Assembly: GCA_035539855.1 (NCBI GenBank)
Contig: DATLHO010000213.1
Location: 1 to 43,525 of the forward strand
Reading direction: 5' to 3'
DNA length: 43,525 nt
DNA from: DATLHO01 sp035539855
GTDB lineage: Bacteria; Bacteroidota; Ignavibacteria; OLB7
Positions 1 through 6,927 of the stretch are shown piece by piece (the first letter of the stretch is position 1; each line of letters begins with the position of its first letter). The position numbers and the translations under genes were made by a program. The notes below the pieces were generated by a model. It had not been told where the DNA came from. It did not search any database and was given only the letters and a program-made list of their open reading frames with translations.

Positions 1-7
1 GCGGGTG

Positions 8-550
8 CTACTGCAGAACGACGAGCACGCACGACGTGCGCATGCTCTCGTGCAGCAGTTCGACGATGTACGATCCGCTCGGAAGCCCTGCGAGCGGAAT
101 CTCGAGTCTCCTCGATCCGCCCTCGAAAGTCCCCTCGGCAACGAGCGCGACCACGTTTCCAGCGAGATCGATGAGACGAACCCGCACGTTTCCGGGGCGA
201 TGCATAGCGAGCTCGAGACGCACTTGTCCCGAAGCGGGATTCGGAGCGAGCCGCACAGCGAGGCGTGCGTCGGCGGCACGCGCCAGCTCGACGACGCTGA
301 CCGCGGGGTAGGGGTTCGGCGCGTGCCAGAAGCCCCACTGACCCACCATGGCGCCCGGGGCGGTGATGCCGATGACTGGCTGTCCGATCGTTGCGGCGAG
401 GCCGATGCCGTTGCGCGACATCGACGCCGCGCCTGCGGCCATGACCGACGGCGAGAGAGCCACCTGCTGCGCCGACGCATGCGTGATGGCGCACACGATC
501 GCTGCCGGCGCGATGGCGATGCGCAGCAACAGACGACGTATTCGTTGCAT
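8..550 (-). CDS. Small exported T9SS type A cargo protein
   Basis: A 180-residue protein. It starts with a basic n-region and a hydrophobic stretch ending in HASAQ (about residues 1-28), a Sec signal peptide. The C-terminal ~85 residues have the type A T9SS sorting-domain pattern: LAPNPASGQVRLEL, then VRLIDLAGNVV, then LPSGSYIVEL. This domain directs a protein across the outer membrane through the type IX machinery and is removed afterwards. Between the two lie only about 65 residues, with no domain I recognise, so the mature protein is very small and glycine/alanine-rich. The stop codon falls just inside the left edge, so the gene is complete. It is divergent from the VOC/AraC pair. The T9SS assignment is firm from motif order; the function of the mature part is unknown. 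Confidence 0.8.
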   Translation of the reverse strand: MQRIRRLLLRIAIAPAAIVCAITHASAQQVALSPSVMAAGAASMSRNGIGLAATIGQPVIGITAPGAMVGQWGFWHAPNPYPAVSVVELARAADARLAVRLAPNPASGQVRLELAMHRPGNVRVRLIDLAGNVVALVAEGTFEGGSRRLEIPLAGLPSGSYIVELLHESMRTSCVLVVLQ

Positions 551-763
551 GGAACTACCTCAGCGTTGACTTCCGCGCCTCACAGCGACGTCACCAGGAC
601 GCCCGTTCCGAAGCGTGTGCAAACGTCGGTCTCCGGCAGGGTGCCGGCGTCAGCGCACGGTCATAGCGCCGTCATGAATTCCATCGTCAGTTCTCGATGC
701 CTCGATGTAGCTTCCCAGCCATTACGACTGTCCAGGCACACTGAATCAGGTGAAGGAATGCCC

Positions 764-1123
764 ATGACCTACCAGATCGAAAGCATGAACCTCGCGACGA
801 CGAATCTCGATGCGATGGTGGGCTTCTACACGCATGTCTTCGGCGTGGAGTTCGAACGACACGAGATCGCTGGTGGAGAGCTCTATGAGGGAACGTTCGC
901 CGGCATTCCCCTCGTACTGATCCCCGCCGCGCTGGTCGGCATCGCGGCAACGGACAATCGCATGCAGCTCGACATCGCGGTGTCCGACATTCGCAGCGTC
1001 ATCGAGCAGGTCGAGGGGCATGGCGGTCGCACCAACGGCAAGCTCGTCGAGGACGACGAGGTCCGCTGCATCGGCGTGTTCGATCCGGACGATAACTTCA
1101 TCGTCTTCAAGGAGCATAAGTGA
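764..1123 (+). CDS. VOC/glyoxalase-fold protein
   Basis: A 119-residue, single-domain protein of the vicinal oxygen chelate superfamily. The pattern MNLATTNLDAMVGFYTHVFG near the N-terminus and FDPDDNFIVFKEH at the end are the beta-alpha-beta modules of a glyoxalase/bleomycin-resistance fold. Such proteins bind a metal and act on, or simply bind, small molecules; the substrate cannot be read here. The start at 764 is preferred because AAGGA lies 6 nt upstream; an ATG at 758 in the same frame is possible. The stop overlaps the start of the downstream AraC regulator by 4 nt, so the two are translationally coupled, and the regulator may respond to the same compound. A TAGCTTCC (708-715) resembles a Bacteroidetes -7 element but lacks a clear -33 partner. 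Confidence 0.8.
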   Translation: MTYQIESMNLATTNLDAMVGFYTHVFGVEFERHEIAGGELYEGTFAGIPLVLIPAALVGIAATDNRMQLDIAVSDIRSVIEQVEGHGGRTNGKLVEDDEVRCIGVFDPDDNFIVFKEHK

Positions 1124-2001
1124 GGGCCTCCTCCATCCCTCAGTACGAGCTTTCGCGTGGCGATGAGCTCTCGCTGCCGTTTCGCTCGATGCGGCTCGAT
1201 CGCGCCGAGCAGACGTACGACGCGTCGGAGCCGCACCGACACAACTACTACGAGGTCTTCTTCTTCGTCAGGGGCGGCGGCACGCACGACATCGACTTCC
1301 AGACCTGGCCGATCGCCGACCGCTCGGTTCATATCGTCGCGCCGGGTCAGGTGCACCAGGTGCGCCGCGACGCGGGATCGTTCGGGCACATTCTGTTGTT
1401 CACCGAGGAGTTCCATGCTCTCGGAGCGCATGCGACGGAGCCGCTTGCCGCGCTGCCCTACCTGGAGCTCGAAGGTCCGATCGTCGTGCTCGAGGAGGCG
1501 GAGGAGGCATCGCTGCTGGGGATCGTCGCGCAGATCGAGCGGGAGTTCGATGGCGACGGCGCGTATCGCGACGCGATGCTTCGGTCGCTCCTGGAGATCG
1601 TCCTGCTACATCTGCGGCGACGCCTCGAGCGAACGCGCGATGTCGGCACCGACGGTGTGCGCGCGCTCGAACTGACCGCGCGGCTGCGACGGTTGATCGA
1701 TCGGCACTTCGTCACCGTGCATGCTCCGGCGGCATACGCGGAGATGCTCGCGGTGACGCCGAATCACCTCAACACGATCGTTCGCCGTCGGCTCGGCTGC
1801 ACTATCGGTGAGCTCGTGCAGGCGCGACTGCTGCTCGACGCGAAGCGACTGCTCTGCCACACGACGCTCTCGATCAAGGAGATCGCCCACAGCCTCAACT
1901 ACGACGACCCATCGTACTTCACGCGCTTCTTCCGCACGCACGCCGGCGTGACGCCGCAGTCGTTTCGCGACTGCGCGCGACGATCGACCGCGGACTCCTG
2001 A
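1120..2001 (+). CDS. AraC-family transcriptional regulator with cupin sensor domain
   Basis: A 293-residue regulator. Residues about 35-110 form an AraC-type cupin: HRHNYYEVFFFVRGGGTH, then a VAPGQVHQV turn, the usual ligand-binding barrel of this family. Residues about 185-290 contain two helix-turn-helix motifs ending in SIKEIAHSLNYDDPSYFTRFFR and GVTPQSFR, the standard AraC DNA-binding signature. The start is GTG at 1120, sharing GTGA with the stop of the VOC gene, so expression is coupled to it. The effector is unknown. A likely role is control of its own two-gene operon or a nearby target. Length and motifs are normal for the family. Confidence 0.9.
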   Translation: MRASSIPQYELSRGDELSLPFRSMRLDRAEQTYDASEPHRHNYYEVFFFVRGGGTHDIDFQTWPIADRSVHIVAPGQVHQVRRDAGSFGHILLFTEEFHALGAHATEPLAALPYLELEGPIVVLEEAEEASLLGIVAQIEREFDGDGAYRDAMLRSLLEIVLLHLRRRLERTRDVGTDGVRALELTARLRRLIDRHFVTVHAPAAYAEMLAVTPNHLNTIVRRRLGCTIGELVQARLLLDAKRLLCHTTLSIKEIAHSLNYDDPSYFTRFFRTHAGVTPQSFRDCARRSTADS

Positions 2002-2014
2002 CCCACCGTGTACT

Positions 2015-2032
2015 CCTGACGGGCACATCAGG
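2015..2032 (+). terminator. Weak hairpin after the AraC gene
   Basis: A 5-bp perfect stem (CCTGA/TCAGG) with an 8-nt loop lies 14 nt after the AraC stop codon. There is no T-tract after it, so an intrinsic terminator is only a possibility. The rest of the gap up to 2168 holds a TAGCTTGA (2103-2110), a candidate -7 promoter element for the downstream propeller gene, and no gene. Confidence 0.25.
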
Positions 2033-2168
2033 CATGTCCGCGGGGTCACGGGTGTTCCACCTTCTCCACGCTTCGTCCTACCCGGTCGCGAGCCGCTCGG
2101 TGTAGCTTGATCCCGTCGTCCGGAAACCGGCGGCGACCCGACCACACACGAACAGGAGCGGATGTCTC

Positions 2169-4076
2169 ATGAAGCGAATCACCCCTGCATTGATCGTCGC
2201 GATCCTCATCGTCTCGAATGCGCTCGTCATCAGCGCGCAGTCGCGCTGGCAGAGACTTCCCGGCCCCGAGGGCGGCGCCGTTCGCTCGACGGCAACGGCT
2301 CCGGACGGCAGCATCTACGCGGCGATCGAACGACGCGGACTCTACCGCAGCAGCGACGACGGCTCGACGTGGTCGCAGGTCAACGTGCCCGCGCTCAAGC
2401 GCGACGACTATCTGCACGTGTTCATAACGCGCGCGGGCAGCATCCTTCTGAACCGCTATAAGGCCGCGCCGCTGCGCTCGACCGACCGCGGCGTGACGTG
2501 GGATTCGCTCGGCGTTGCCATCGAATGGTCGACGGCGCTCGCGAACGACTCCAGCGGCGGGATCATCGCCGTCGGCGCGCGTGAGCTCCTGCGATCGACC
2601 GACGACGGGGCGAGCTGGCGGCGTCTCGGAGAGCCTTTCGGTCCCGACATCACCACGCTTGCGATCGGTGCGCGCGGCGAGATCGTCATCGGGCTGCTGC
2701 CGAGCGGAGGCGCCGTCGGCACGTCGACGGACATGGGCGTCACGTGGCGGGTGGTGATGCTCGGCAGCGACCAGACATCCGTGCCGACCTCGATCGTCGC
2801 GCTGTCCGACGGCGCCCTGGTCGCCGTCGTGCCCGGCGACAGCTTCTATCGATCCGACGATGCGGGCATCACGTGGACGCGATCGACGCAGATCGTTCCG
2901 CGGTACTACGTCGTGACCGCCATGCGACCCGATGGCCGGCTGCTCGTCGCCACCTACGACAGTCTCTATCTCTCCAACGTGACGCTGACCTCGCTCGAGC
3001 CGTACGGTCCGCCGTCGCGCACGCTCGGCATCTCGACGCTGGTGCCGCTGCGTGACGGCCGGCTGCTCGCGGGGACGAGCGGATCCGGTGTGTACACGAT
3101 CGACGCGGGGCGCTGGCGGCGCACGTCGAGCGGCCTGCCGCCCGCCGGCAGCACGACACTCGCGGCCGCTTCCGATGGAACGATCTACTCGACGGGGTGG
3201 AACCAGCGGCTCTTCGCATCGAGCGATGCCGGCGCGACGTGGAGCGAGCCGAACGAACAGGCCGTCGAGCCGCCGATCCTTGCGCTTCATCCGAGCGGCG
3301 CGCTCTTCGCGGCGATGTACCGGTATCCGAGCGGCGGCGTGCGTCGCTCGACCGACCGGGGACTGACCTGGTCGGATACCGGCGACAGCATCGCGACCGA
3401 GGTCGTCGTCTCGCTCTTCGTCGGACGCAGCGGTGCGGTCTACGCCGGTGTCGATCGCGGAGAGGAGAGCTTCTTCAGCTCCGCCACCGACGGTCTCTTT
3501 CGTACGACCGATCTCGGTGCGACGTGGACGACCGTCGGCGTCGGCATGGATCGGCGCACCGCGCGGCACATCGCCGAGCTCGAGGACGGCACGCTGCTGT
3601 TCGCGACGAATCACGACGTCATGCGGCTCGATCCGGGCGCCGCGACGTGGGCCCAGCGCACGAGCGGGCTCGACACGCGCGGACCGATCAACACGCTCGT
3701 CGTCGATCGGCTGGGCGCCATCTTCGCCGCGACCGACCGCGGGCTCTTCCGCAGCGTCGATCGCGCCGGAAGCTGGCACCGCGTGGCGACGACGGTTCCC
3801 GACTCGTCGTTCCGCTCGATCCTCGCGAGGTCCGACGGTCGCATCATCGTGTCGACATCCAGCATGGGCACATGGGTTTCGACGAACGATGGAGGCGACT
3901 GGACGCGGCTCGTCGAGCCGGCGGTGGAGCGCGGCTTCGATGCGCTCATGGTCGATCGCGACGGACGCATCTTCGGTGCGAGTGCGGAGCTCGGGATCTT
4001 CCGACTCGACGGATCGTCGGCGGCTCCGTCGGACACCGACCTGCCGTTGCAGCTCGACCTGACGGTTCTGCCGTAG
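2169..4076 (+). CDS. Exported Asp-box (BNR/Ycf48-like) beta-propeller protein
   Basis: A 635-residue protein with a signal peptide (about residues 1-24, ending in ISAQ). The body contains about ten Asp-box motifs of the form S-x-D-x-G-x-x-W, for example RSSDDGSTW, RSTDRGVTW, RSTDDGASW, TSTDMGVTW, ASSDAGATW and RTTDLGATW, spaced roughly 45-60 residues apart. This is the pattern of sialidase/BNR, Vps10 and Ycf48-type beta-propellers. No sialidase catalytic Arg triad is evident and no enzyme activity is implied. There is no T9SS tail: the protein ends shortly after the last blade. It is probably periplasmic or cell-surface, with a binding or scaffold role. It is followed within 45 nt by DUF4126 on the same strand but with that gene's own promoter. 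Confidence 0.85.
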   Translation: MKRITPALIVAILIVSNALVISAQSRWQRLPGPEGGAVRSTATAPDGSIYAAIERRGLYRSSDDGSTWSQVNVPALKRDDYLHVFITRAGSILLNRYKAAPLRSTDRGVTWDSLGVAIEWSTALANDSSGGIIAVGARELLRSTDDGASWRRLGEPFGPDITTLAIGARGEIVIGLLPSGGAVGTSTDMGVTWRVVMLGSDQTSVPTSIVALSDGALVAVVPGDSFYRSDDAGITWTRSTQIVPRYYVVTAMRPDGRLLVATYDSLYLSNVTLTSLEPYGPPSRTLGISTLVPLRDGRLLAGTSGSGVYTIDAGRWRRTSSGLPPAGSTTLAAASDGTIYSTGWNQRLFASSDAGATWSEPNEQAVEPPILALHPSGALFAAMYRYPSGGVRRSTDRGLTWSDTGDSIATEVVVSLFVGRSGAVYAGVDRGEESFFSSATDGLFRTTDLGATWTTVGVGMDRRTARHIAELEDGTLLFATNHDVMRLDPGAATWAQRTSGLDTRGPINTLVVDRLGAIFAATDRGLFRSVDRAGSWHRVATTVPDSSFRSILARSDGRIIVSTSSMGTWVSTNDGGDWTRLVEPAVERGFDALMVDRDGRIFGASAELGIFRLDGSSAAPSDTDLPLQLDLTVLP

Positions 4077-4083
4077 GGCCGGG

Positions 4084-4115
4084 TTGCTTCTGCGCTCCCG
4101 CAGTCAGTACCTTCG
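4084..4115 (+). promoter_or_regulatory. Bacteroidetes-type promoter for the DUF4126 gene
   Basis: TTG at 4084-4086 is followed after 21 bp by TACCTTCG at 4108-4115. This matches the Bacteroidetes housekeeping consensus (TTG at -33, TAnnTTTG at -7) in 7 of 8 positions of the -7 box. The ATG of the next gene is only 6 nt downstream of the box, so the mRNA would be leaderless or nearly so. Confidence 0.55.
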
Positions 4116-4121
4116 GCGCAC

Positions 4122-4691
4122 ATGGAAGTAGTCACGAGCATTCTTCTCGGCGTCTGTCTGAGCGCCGCGTGCGGCTTTCGCGTCTTCGTTCCGCTGCTCG
4201 TGATGAGCATCGCCGCGGTCGCGGGGATGTTCACGCCCGCCGAGGAGCTCGCGTGGATCGCGACGTGGCCCGCGCTGATTGCGTTCGGCGTGGCGACGGT
4301 CGCGGAGATCCTCGCCTACTACGTTCCGTGGGCCGACAACGTCCTCGATTCGATCGCCACGCCCGCCGCGCTCGTCGCCGGCGCGATTGCGAGCGCGTCG
4401 GTCCTCGGGGACTTTTCACCGCTGCTGCAATGGACACTCGCGATCGTCGCGGGCGCGGGCACCGCCGGCGCGGTGCAGGCCGGCACGGTGCTGGTGCGTG
4501 GCGTCTCGACGGCGACGACCGGAGGCGTCGGCAATGCCGCGGTGTCGACGGGGGAGAACGTCGCGTCGATAGCGACCGCGGTGCTCGCGTTCGTGGTGCC
4601 GGTGATCACGTTCGTGCTCGTCGTCACCGGCGTCGTCATCGCATGGAGATTCGTGCGCCGCTACCGAAGGCGGAAACTCGCGACTCGCTGA
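4122..4691 (+). CDS. DUF4126 family integral membrane protein
   Basis: A 189-residue protein with about five hydrophobic segments. The N-terminal segment, with ACGFRVFVPLLVMSI, and the following region with LAYYVPWADNVLDSIATPAA match what I know of the DUF4126 family. The middle is rich in Gly/Ala (GAGTAGAVQAGT). A last membrane segment (about residues 150-178) is followed by the basic tail RRYRRRKLATR, which should be cytoplasmic. The family has no established function; members are small inner-membrane proteins found in many phyla. The start codon lies immediately after a predicted promoter box, suggesting a leaderless transcript. Confidence 0.85.
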   Translation: MEVVTSILLGVCLSAACGFRVFVPLLVMSIAAVAGMFTPAEELAWIATWPALIAFGVATVAEILAYYVPWADNVLDSIATPAALVAGAIASASVLGDFSPLLQWTLAIVAGAGTAGAVQAGTVLVRGVSTATTGGVGNAAVSTGENVASIATAVLAFVVPVITFVLVVTGVVIAWRFVRRYRRRKLATR

Positions 4692-4743
4692 TTCAGCCGG
4701 AGTGCGGCGCGCCGGAGAATTCAATTCGCATCACGCAACGTCC

Positions 4744-5148
4744 ATGACCACCGACATCGATTCCTTCCTCGCATCATACCCGCCCGATGCTCGCGCGACA
4801 ATCGAAGCGGCGCGGCGGCTCGTGCGCGAGGTCGTTCCATCGGCCGACGAGACGCTCGACGAGCCGGGACGCATTGTCGCCTACAGTTTCGCAGCCGGCT
4901 ATCGGGGGATGGTCTTCTCGGTGATTCCGAGTCGCGACGGCGCGAAGATCGGCGTCGTGCGCGGGGCATCGCTCCCCGACCCGAACGGACTGCTCGAAGG
5001 TCGCGGGAAGGTGCACCGCCACGTCGCGCTCGCGTCGCCGCATGACGTCGAGCGCGAAGGCCTGCGCGAGCTCCTCGAGTCGGCGGTCGCGGCATGGCGG
5101 GAGCGGGAGGAGATCGGACCGGCGGGAGCCGGGAGCGTGTCGCGATGA
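4744..5148 (+). CDS. DUF1801 (YdhG-like) domain protein
   Basis: A 134-residue cytosolic protein. The opening (DSFLASYPPDARATIEAARRLVREVVPSADETL) and the ISYG-like strand replaced here by RIVAYSFAAGYRGMVF fit the DUF1801/YdhG family, small alpha-beta proteins of unknown biochemical role. The start at 4744 (MTTDID) is chosen because homology begins there; an upstream in-frame ATG at 4702 lies just downstream of the previous gene and would add an unrelated 14-residue tail. The stop overlaps the start of the next gene (ATGA), so it is the first of three coupled genes. Confidence 0.8.
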   Translation: MTTDIDSFLASYPPDARATIEAARRLVREVVPSADETLDEPGRIVAYSFAAGYRGMVFSVIPSRDGAKIGVVRGASLPDPNGLLEGRGKVHRHVALASPHDVEREGLRELLESAVAAWREREEIGPAGAGSVSR

Positions 5149-5510
5149 CGCGGGTGCTCTTCGTCTGCAGCCAGAACCGACTGCGCAGCCCGACGGCCGA
5201 ACAGGTGTTCTCGAAGTACCCTGGCATCGAGGTTGCCTCCGCCGGTTTGAATCATGATGCGGAGGAGCGGATCACGCCGGAGCTCATCGAGTGGGCGGAG
5301 GTCATCTTCGTGATGGAGAAAGCGCAGATCGCGCGACTGCGAAAGCACTGGGGCGGGCACCTTCACCGCCAGCGCGTGATCTGCCTCGACATCCCCGACG
5401 ACTACGACTACATGGATCCGGCGCTCGTCGCGTTACTCGAGATGCGAGTGCCGCGGCACCTCCGGAGCGCACCTGGCACGACACCGACAATCGACAACAC
5501 AGACCGATGA
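5145..5510 (+). CDS. Low-molecular-weight protein-tyrosine phosphatase-like protein
   Basis: A 121-residue protein. The N-terminus MTRVLFVCSQNRLRSPTAE holds the CX5R phosphatase loop (C8, R14) followed by Ser15, as in the low-molecular-weight phosphatase fold. The second half has IPDDYDYMDPALVALL, which supplies acidic residues near the position of the general acid, although the classical DPY motif is altered. The length is shorter than classical enzymes (about 150-160 residues) and fits the group annotated as predicted protein-tyrosine phosphatases. The loop is intact, so activity on phosphotyrosine or another phosphomonoester is plausible; the substrate is unknown. The gene overlaps both neighbours by 4 nt, so it is translated as part of a three-gene unit. 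Confidence 0.85.
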   Translation: MTRVLFVCSQNRLRSPTAEQVFSKYPGIEVASAGLNHDAEERITPELIEWAEVIFVMEKAQIARLRKHWGGHLHRQRVICLDIPDDYDYMDPALVALLEMRVPRHLRSAPGTTPTIDNTDR

Positions 5511-6457
5511 CACTCGAAGCCTGCCTTCCCGCCGAGCTTCGCGATGCGGCTCCGTCGATCAAGCCGCTGGCCGGTGGTTTCTCTCGCGCGGGCGTGTACC
5601 GCGTCGAGGCAGCGGGCGGCGCGTTCGTTCTGAAGATCGCGAGCGAGAGCGAGCCTCTTGCCGACTGGAAGCGCGCGCTCGGAATCCGTCAGCTTGCCGC
5701 CGGCGCGGGACTGGCTCCGCGCGTCGTCCATGCCGACGAATCGCGCCGCGCGGTGCTCAGCGCGTTCATCGACGACCGTTCGTTTCCAGCGCTCTACGGG
5801 AATCCTTCGACGCGCGAGCGCGCGATCGAGATGCTCGGCCGCCTCATCCGCCGCACGCACGAGCTGCCGGTGCCCGAGAATGCGCCGGTGAGCGACTCGC
5901 GCGCGTTCCTCGCGTCGGTCTGGAGCGACGTGGCGTCGAGCGTTGCGGGCATCCCCGATTTCGTCGCGCCGATCGTCGAGCGAGTGCTCGGCGAGACGCC
6001 GCCCGCGGCCGACCGCGCGCCGGTGCTGAGTCACAACGACGTCAATCCGACCAACCTCATCTTCGACGGCGAGCACCTGCTGCTGCTCGACTGGGAGACC
6101 GCCGGACCGAACGATCCGTGGTACGATCTCGCCGCGATCTCGGTCTTCGTCGGCATGGACGAGCCAGCGCTCCTGAGACTGATCGAAGCCTACGACGGCA
6201 CGACTCCCGTGCGAGTGCCGGAGCGCCTCGCGTACTTCCGACGCGTCGTCGCCGCGCTCGCCGGATCGATGTTCCTGCGCATGGCGCATCGTGCAGGGTT
6301 CGCCGGCGCGGACGGCACCGAGACGCTCGAATCGACGTCGAGTCTCCACGATTACTACCAGGGCATGATGGCCGGAGCAGTGAGCCCCTCGACGCCGGAG
6401 GGCAAATGGCAATTCGGCTTGACGCTGGTCAAGACCTGCGCGCAGCTCAGCGAATAG
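5507..6457 (+). CDS. APH/choline-kinase family phosphotransferase
   Basis: A 316-residue kinase-like protein. It has a glycine-containing N-lobe (IKPLAGGFSRAGVYRVE, then AFVLKIA with the ATP-binding Lys), the catalytic loop SHNDVNPTN (H176, D178, N183) and the metal-binding LLDWETAGPNDPWYDLA (D195). This is the Brenner-type motif set of aminoglycoside phosphotransferases, choline kinases and thiamine kinases. The substrate cannot be assigned: the family phosphorylates many hydroxylated small molecules, and drug resistance should not be assumed. The start ATG overlaps the stop of the phosphatase gene (ATGA), so the operon pairs a putative phosphatase with a small-molecule kinase. The length is normal. 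Confidence 0.88.
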   Translation: MTLEACLPAELRDAAPSIKPLAGGFSRAGVYRVEAAGGAFVLKIASESEPLADWKRALGIRQLAAGAGLAPRVVHADESRRAVLSAFIDDRSFPALYGNPSTRERAIEMLGRLIRRTHELPVPENAPVSDSRAFLASVWSDVASSVAGIPDFVAPIVERVLGETPPAADRAPVLSHNDVNPTNLIFDGEHLLLLDWETAGPNDPWYDLAAISVFVGMDEPALLRLIEAYDGTTPVRVPERLAYFRRVVAALAGSMFLRMAHRAGFAGADGTETLESTSSLHDYYQGMMAGAVSPSTPEGKWQFGLTLVKTCAQLSE

Positions 6458-6495
6458 CACGACCTACCACCCCCCAACCAGAGCCGCGCCATGTC

Positions 6496-6510
6496 ATCCC
6501 CGGAGGGGAT
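6496..6510 (+). terminator. Terminator-like hairpin after the kinase operon
   Basis: A perfect 6-bp stem ATCCCC/GGGGAT with loop GGA lies 39 nt after the last stop codon of the coupled operon. The following CTCTCCTT is pyrimidine-rich but not a true T-tract. It may be either a terminator or part of a degenerate repeat element. Confidence 0.4.
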
Positions 6511-6648
6511 CTCTCCTTGGATTCGCATCGCCGCATGACGCGATAGGAGCACTGCGATTTCTTCTTCAGCGCCAACCGCCGACGATCGCCAACGCTCGCC
6601 AACGCAAAACCCCACCGACCCACATGCGGCAGTCGCACTAAAAGAAAG

Positions 6649-6662
6649 CCCCCCTGCGGGGG
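6649..6662 (-). terminator. GC hairpin with a T-rich tail on the minus strand
   Basis: Runs of C (6649-6654) and G (6658-6662) around TGC form a 5-bp all-GC stem. Read leftward it is followed by CTTTCTTTT, the form of an intrinsic terminator for minus-strand transcription. No minus-strand gene lies immediately to its right, so it may block antisense read-through or be a remnant of a repeat. Confidence 0.35.
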
Positions 6663-6706
6663 TGACAGCGCGCGCCGAGCCGAGGGAGCATCGCAGCAAC
6701 ATTCGG

Positions 6707-6736
6707 TTGCATCCGACACATCTCTGTGTATTTTCG
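6707..6736 (+). promoter_or_regulatory. Promoter of the barrel/PKD surface operon
   Basis: TTG at 6707-6709, a 19-bp spacer and TATTTTCG at 6729-6736 match the Bacteroidetes -33/-7 consensus well. Transcription would start near 6740, leaving a leader of about 190 nt before the signal peptide start at 6928. I see no known riboswitch in the leader. Confidence 0.55.
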
Positions 6737-6927
6737 CCTGCGACGCTTCCGGGGCCATGCCGGCGCGTTGTTCCCCATAGAGGCCCGAGAGCGGCAGTCG
6801 CCGCTTGTCCCCGCGGCGTTTCCTCGCCGCTCGATCCTGTCGATCTTCCCGTTCCAACCATCGTGTCTGTCGTCGCGCTTGCATCGACGATGGTGCCTCG
6901 TGCCGGCTCCCGAACACACCGCATCGT

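Larger units (their letters stand above)
6458..6927. other. 470-bp non-coding region with hairpins and a promoter
   Basis: No convincing gene is present. The region holds, in order: a terminator-like hairpin (6496-6510) nested within outer arms GTCAT (6493-6497) and ATGAC (6535-6539), a GC-rich hairpin at 6649-6662, and a good Bacteroidetes-type promoter at 6707-6736. That leaves about 190 nt of leader before the ATG at 6928. The left part, starting GTCATCC and containing GGGGATCT, resembles a shortened version of the large palindromes at 16507 and 31035. Confidence 0.5.

Noticed and set aside
2169..4076. Sialidase
   Set aside because: Asp-boxes are present but no catalytic Arg triad or nucleophile pattern is seen; treated as a propeller scaffold.
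5507..6457. Aminoglycoside resistance gene
   Set aside because: Only family-level kinase motifs are visible; nothing in the context supports drug resistance.
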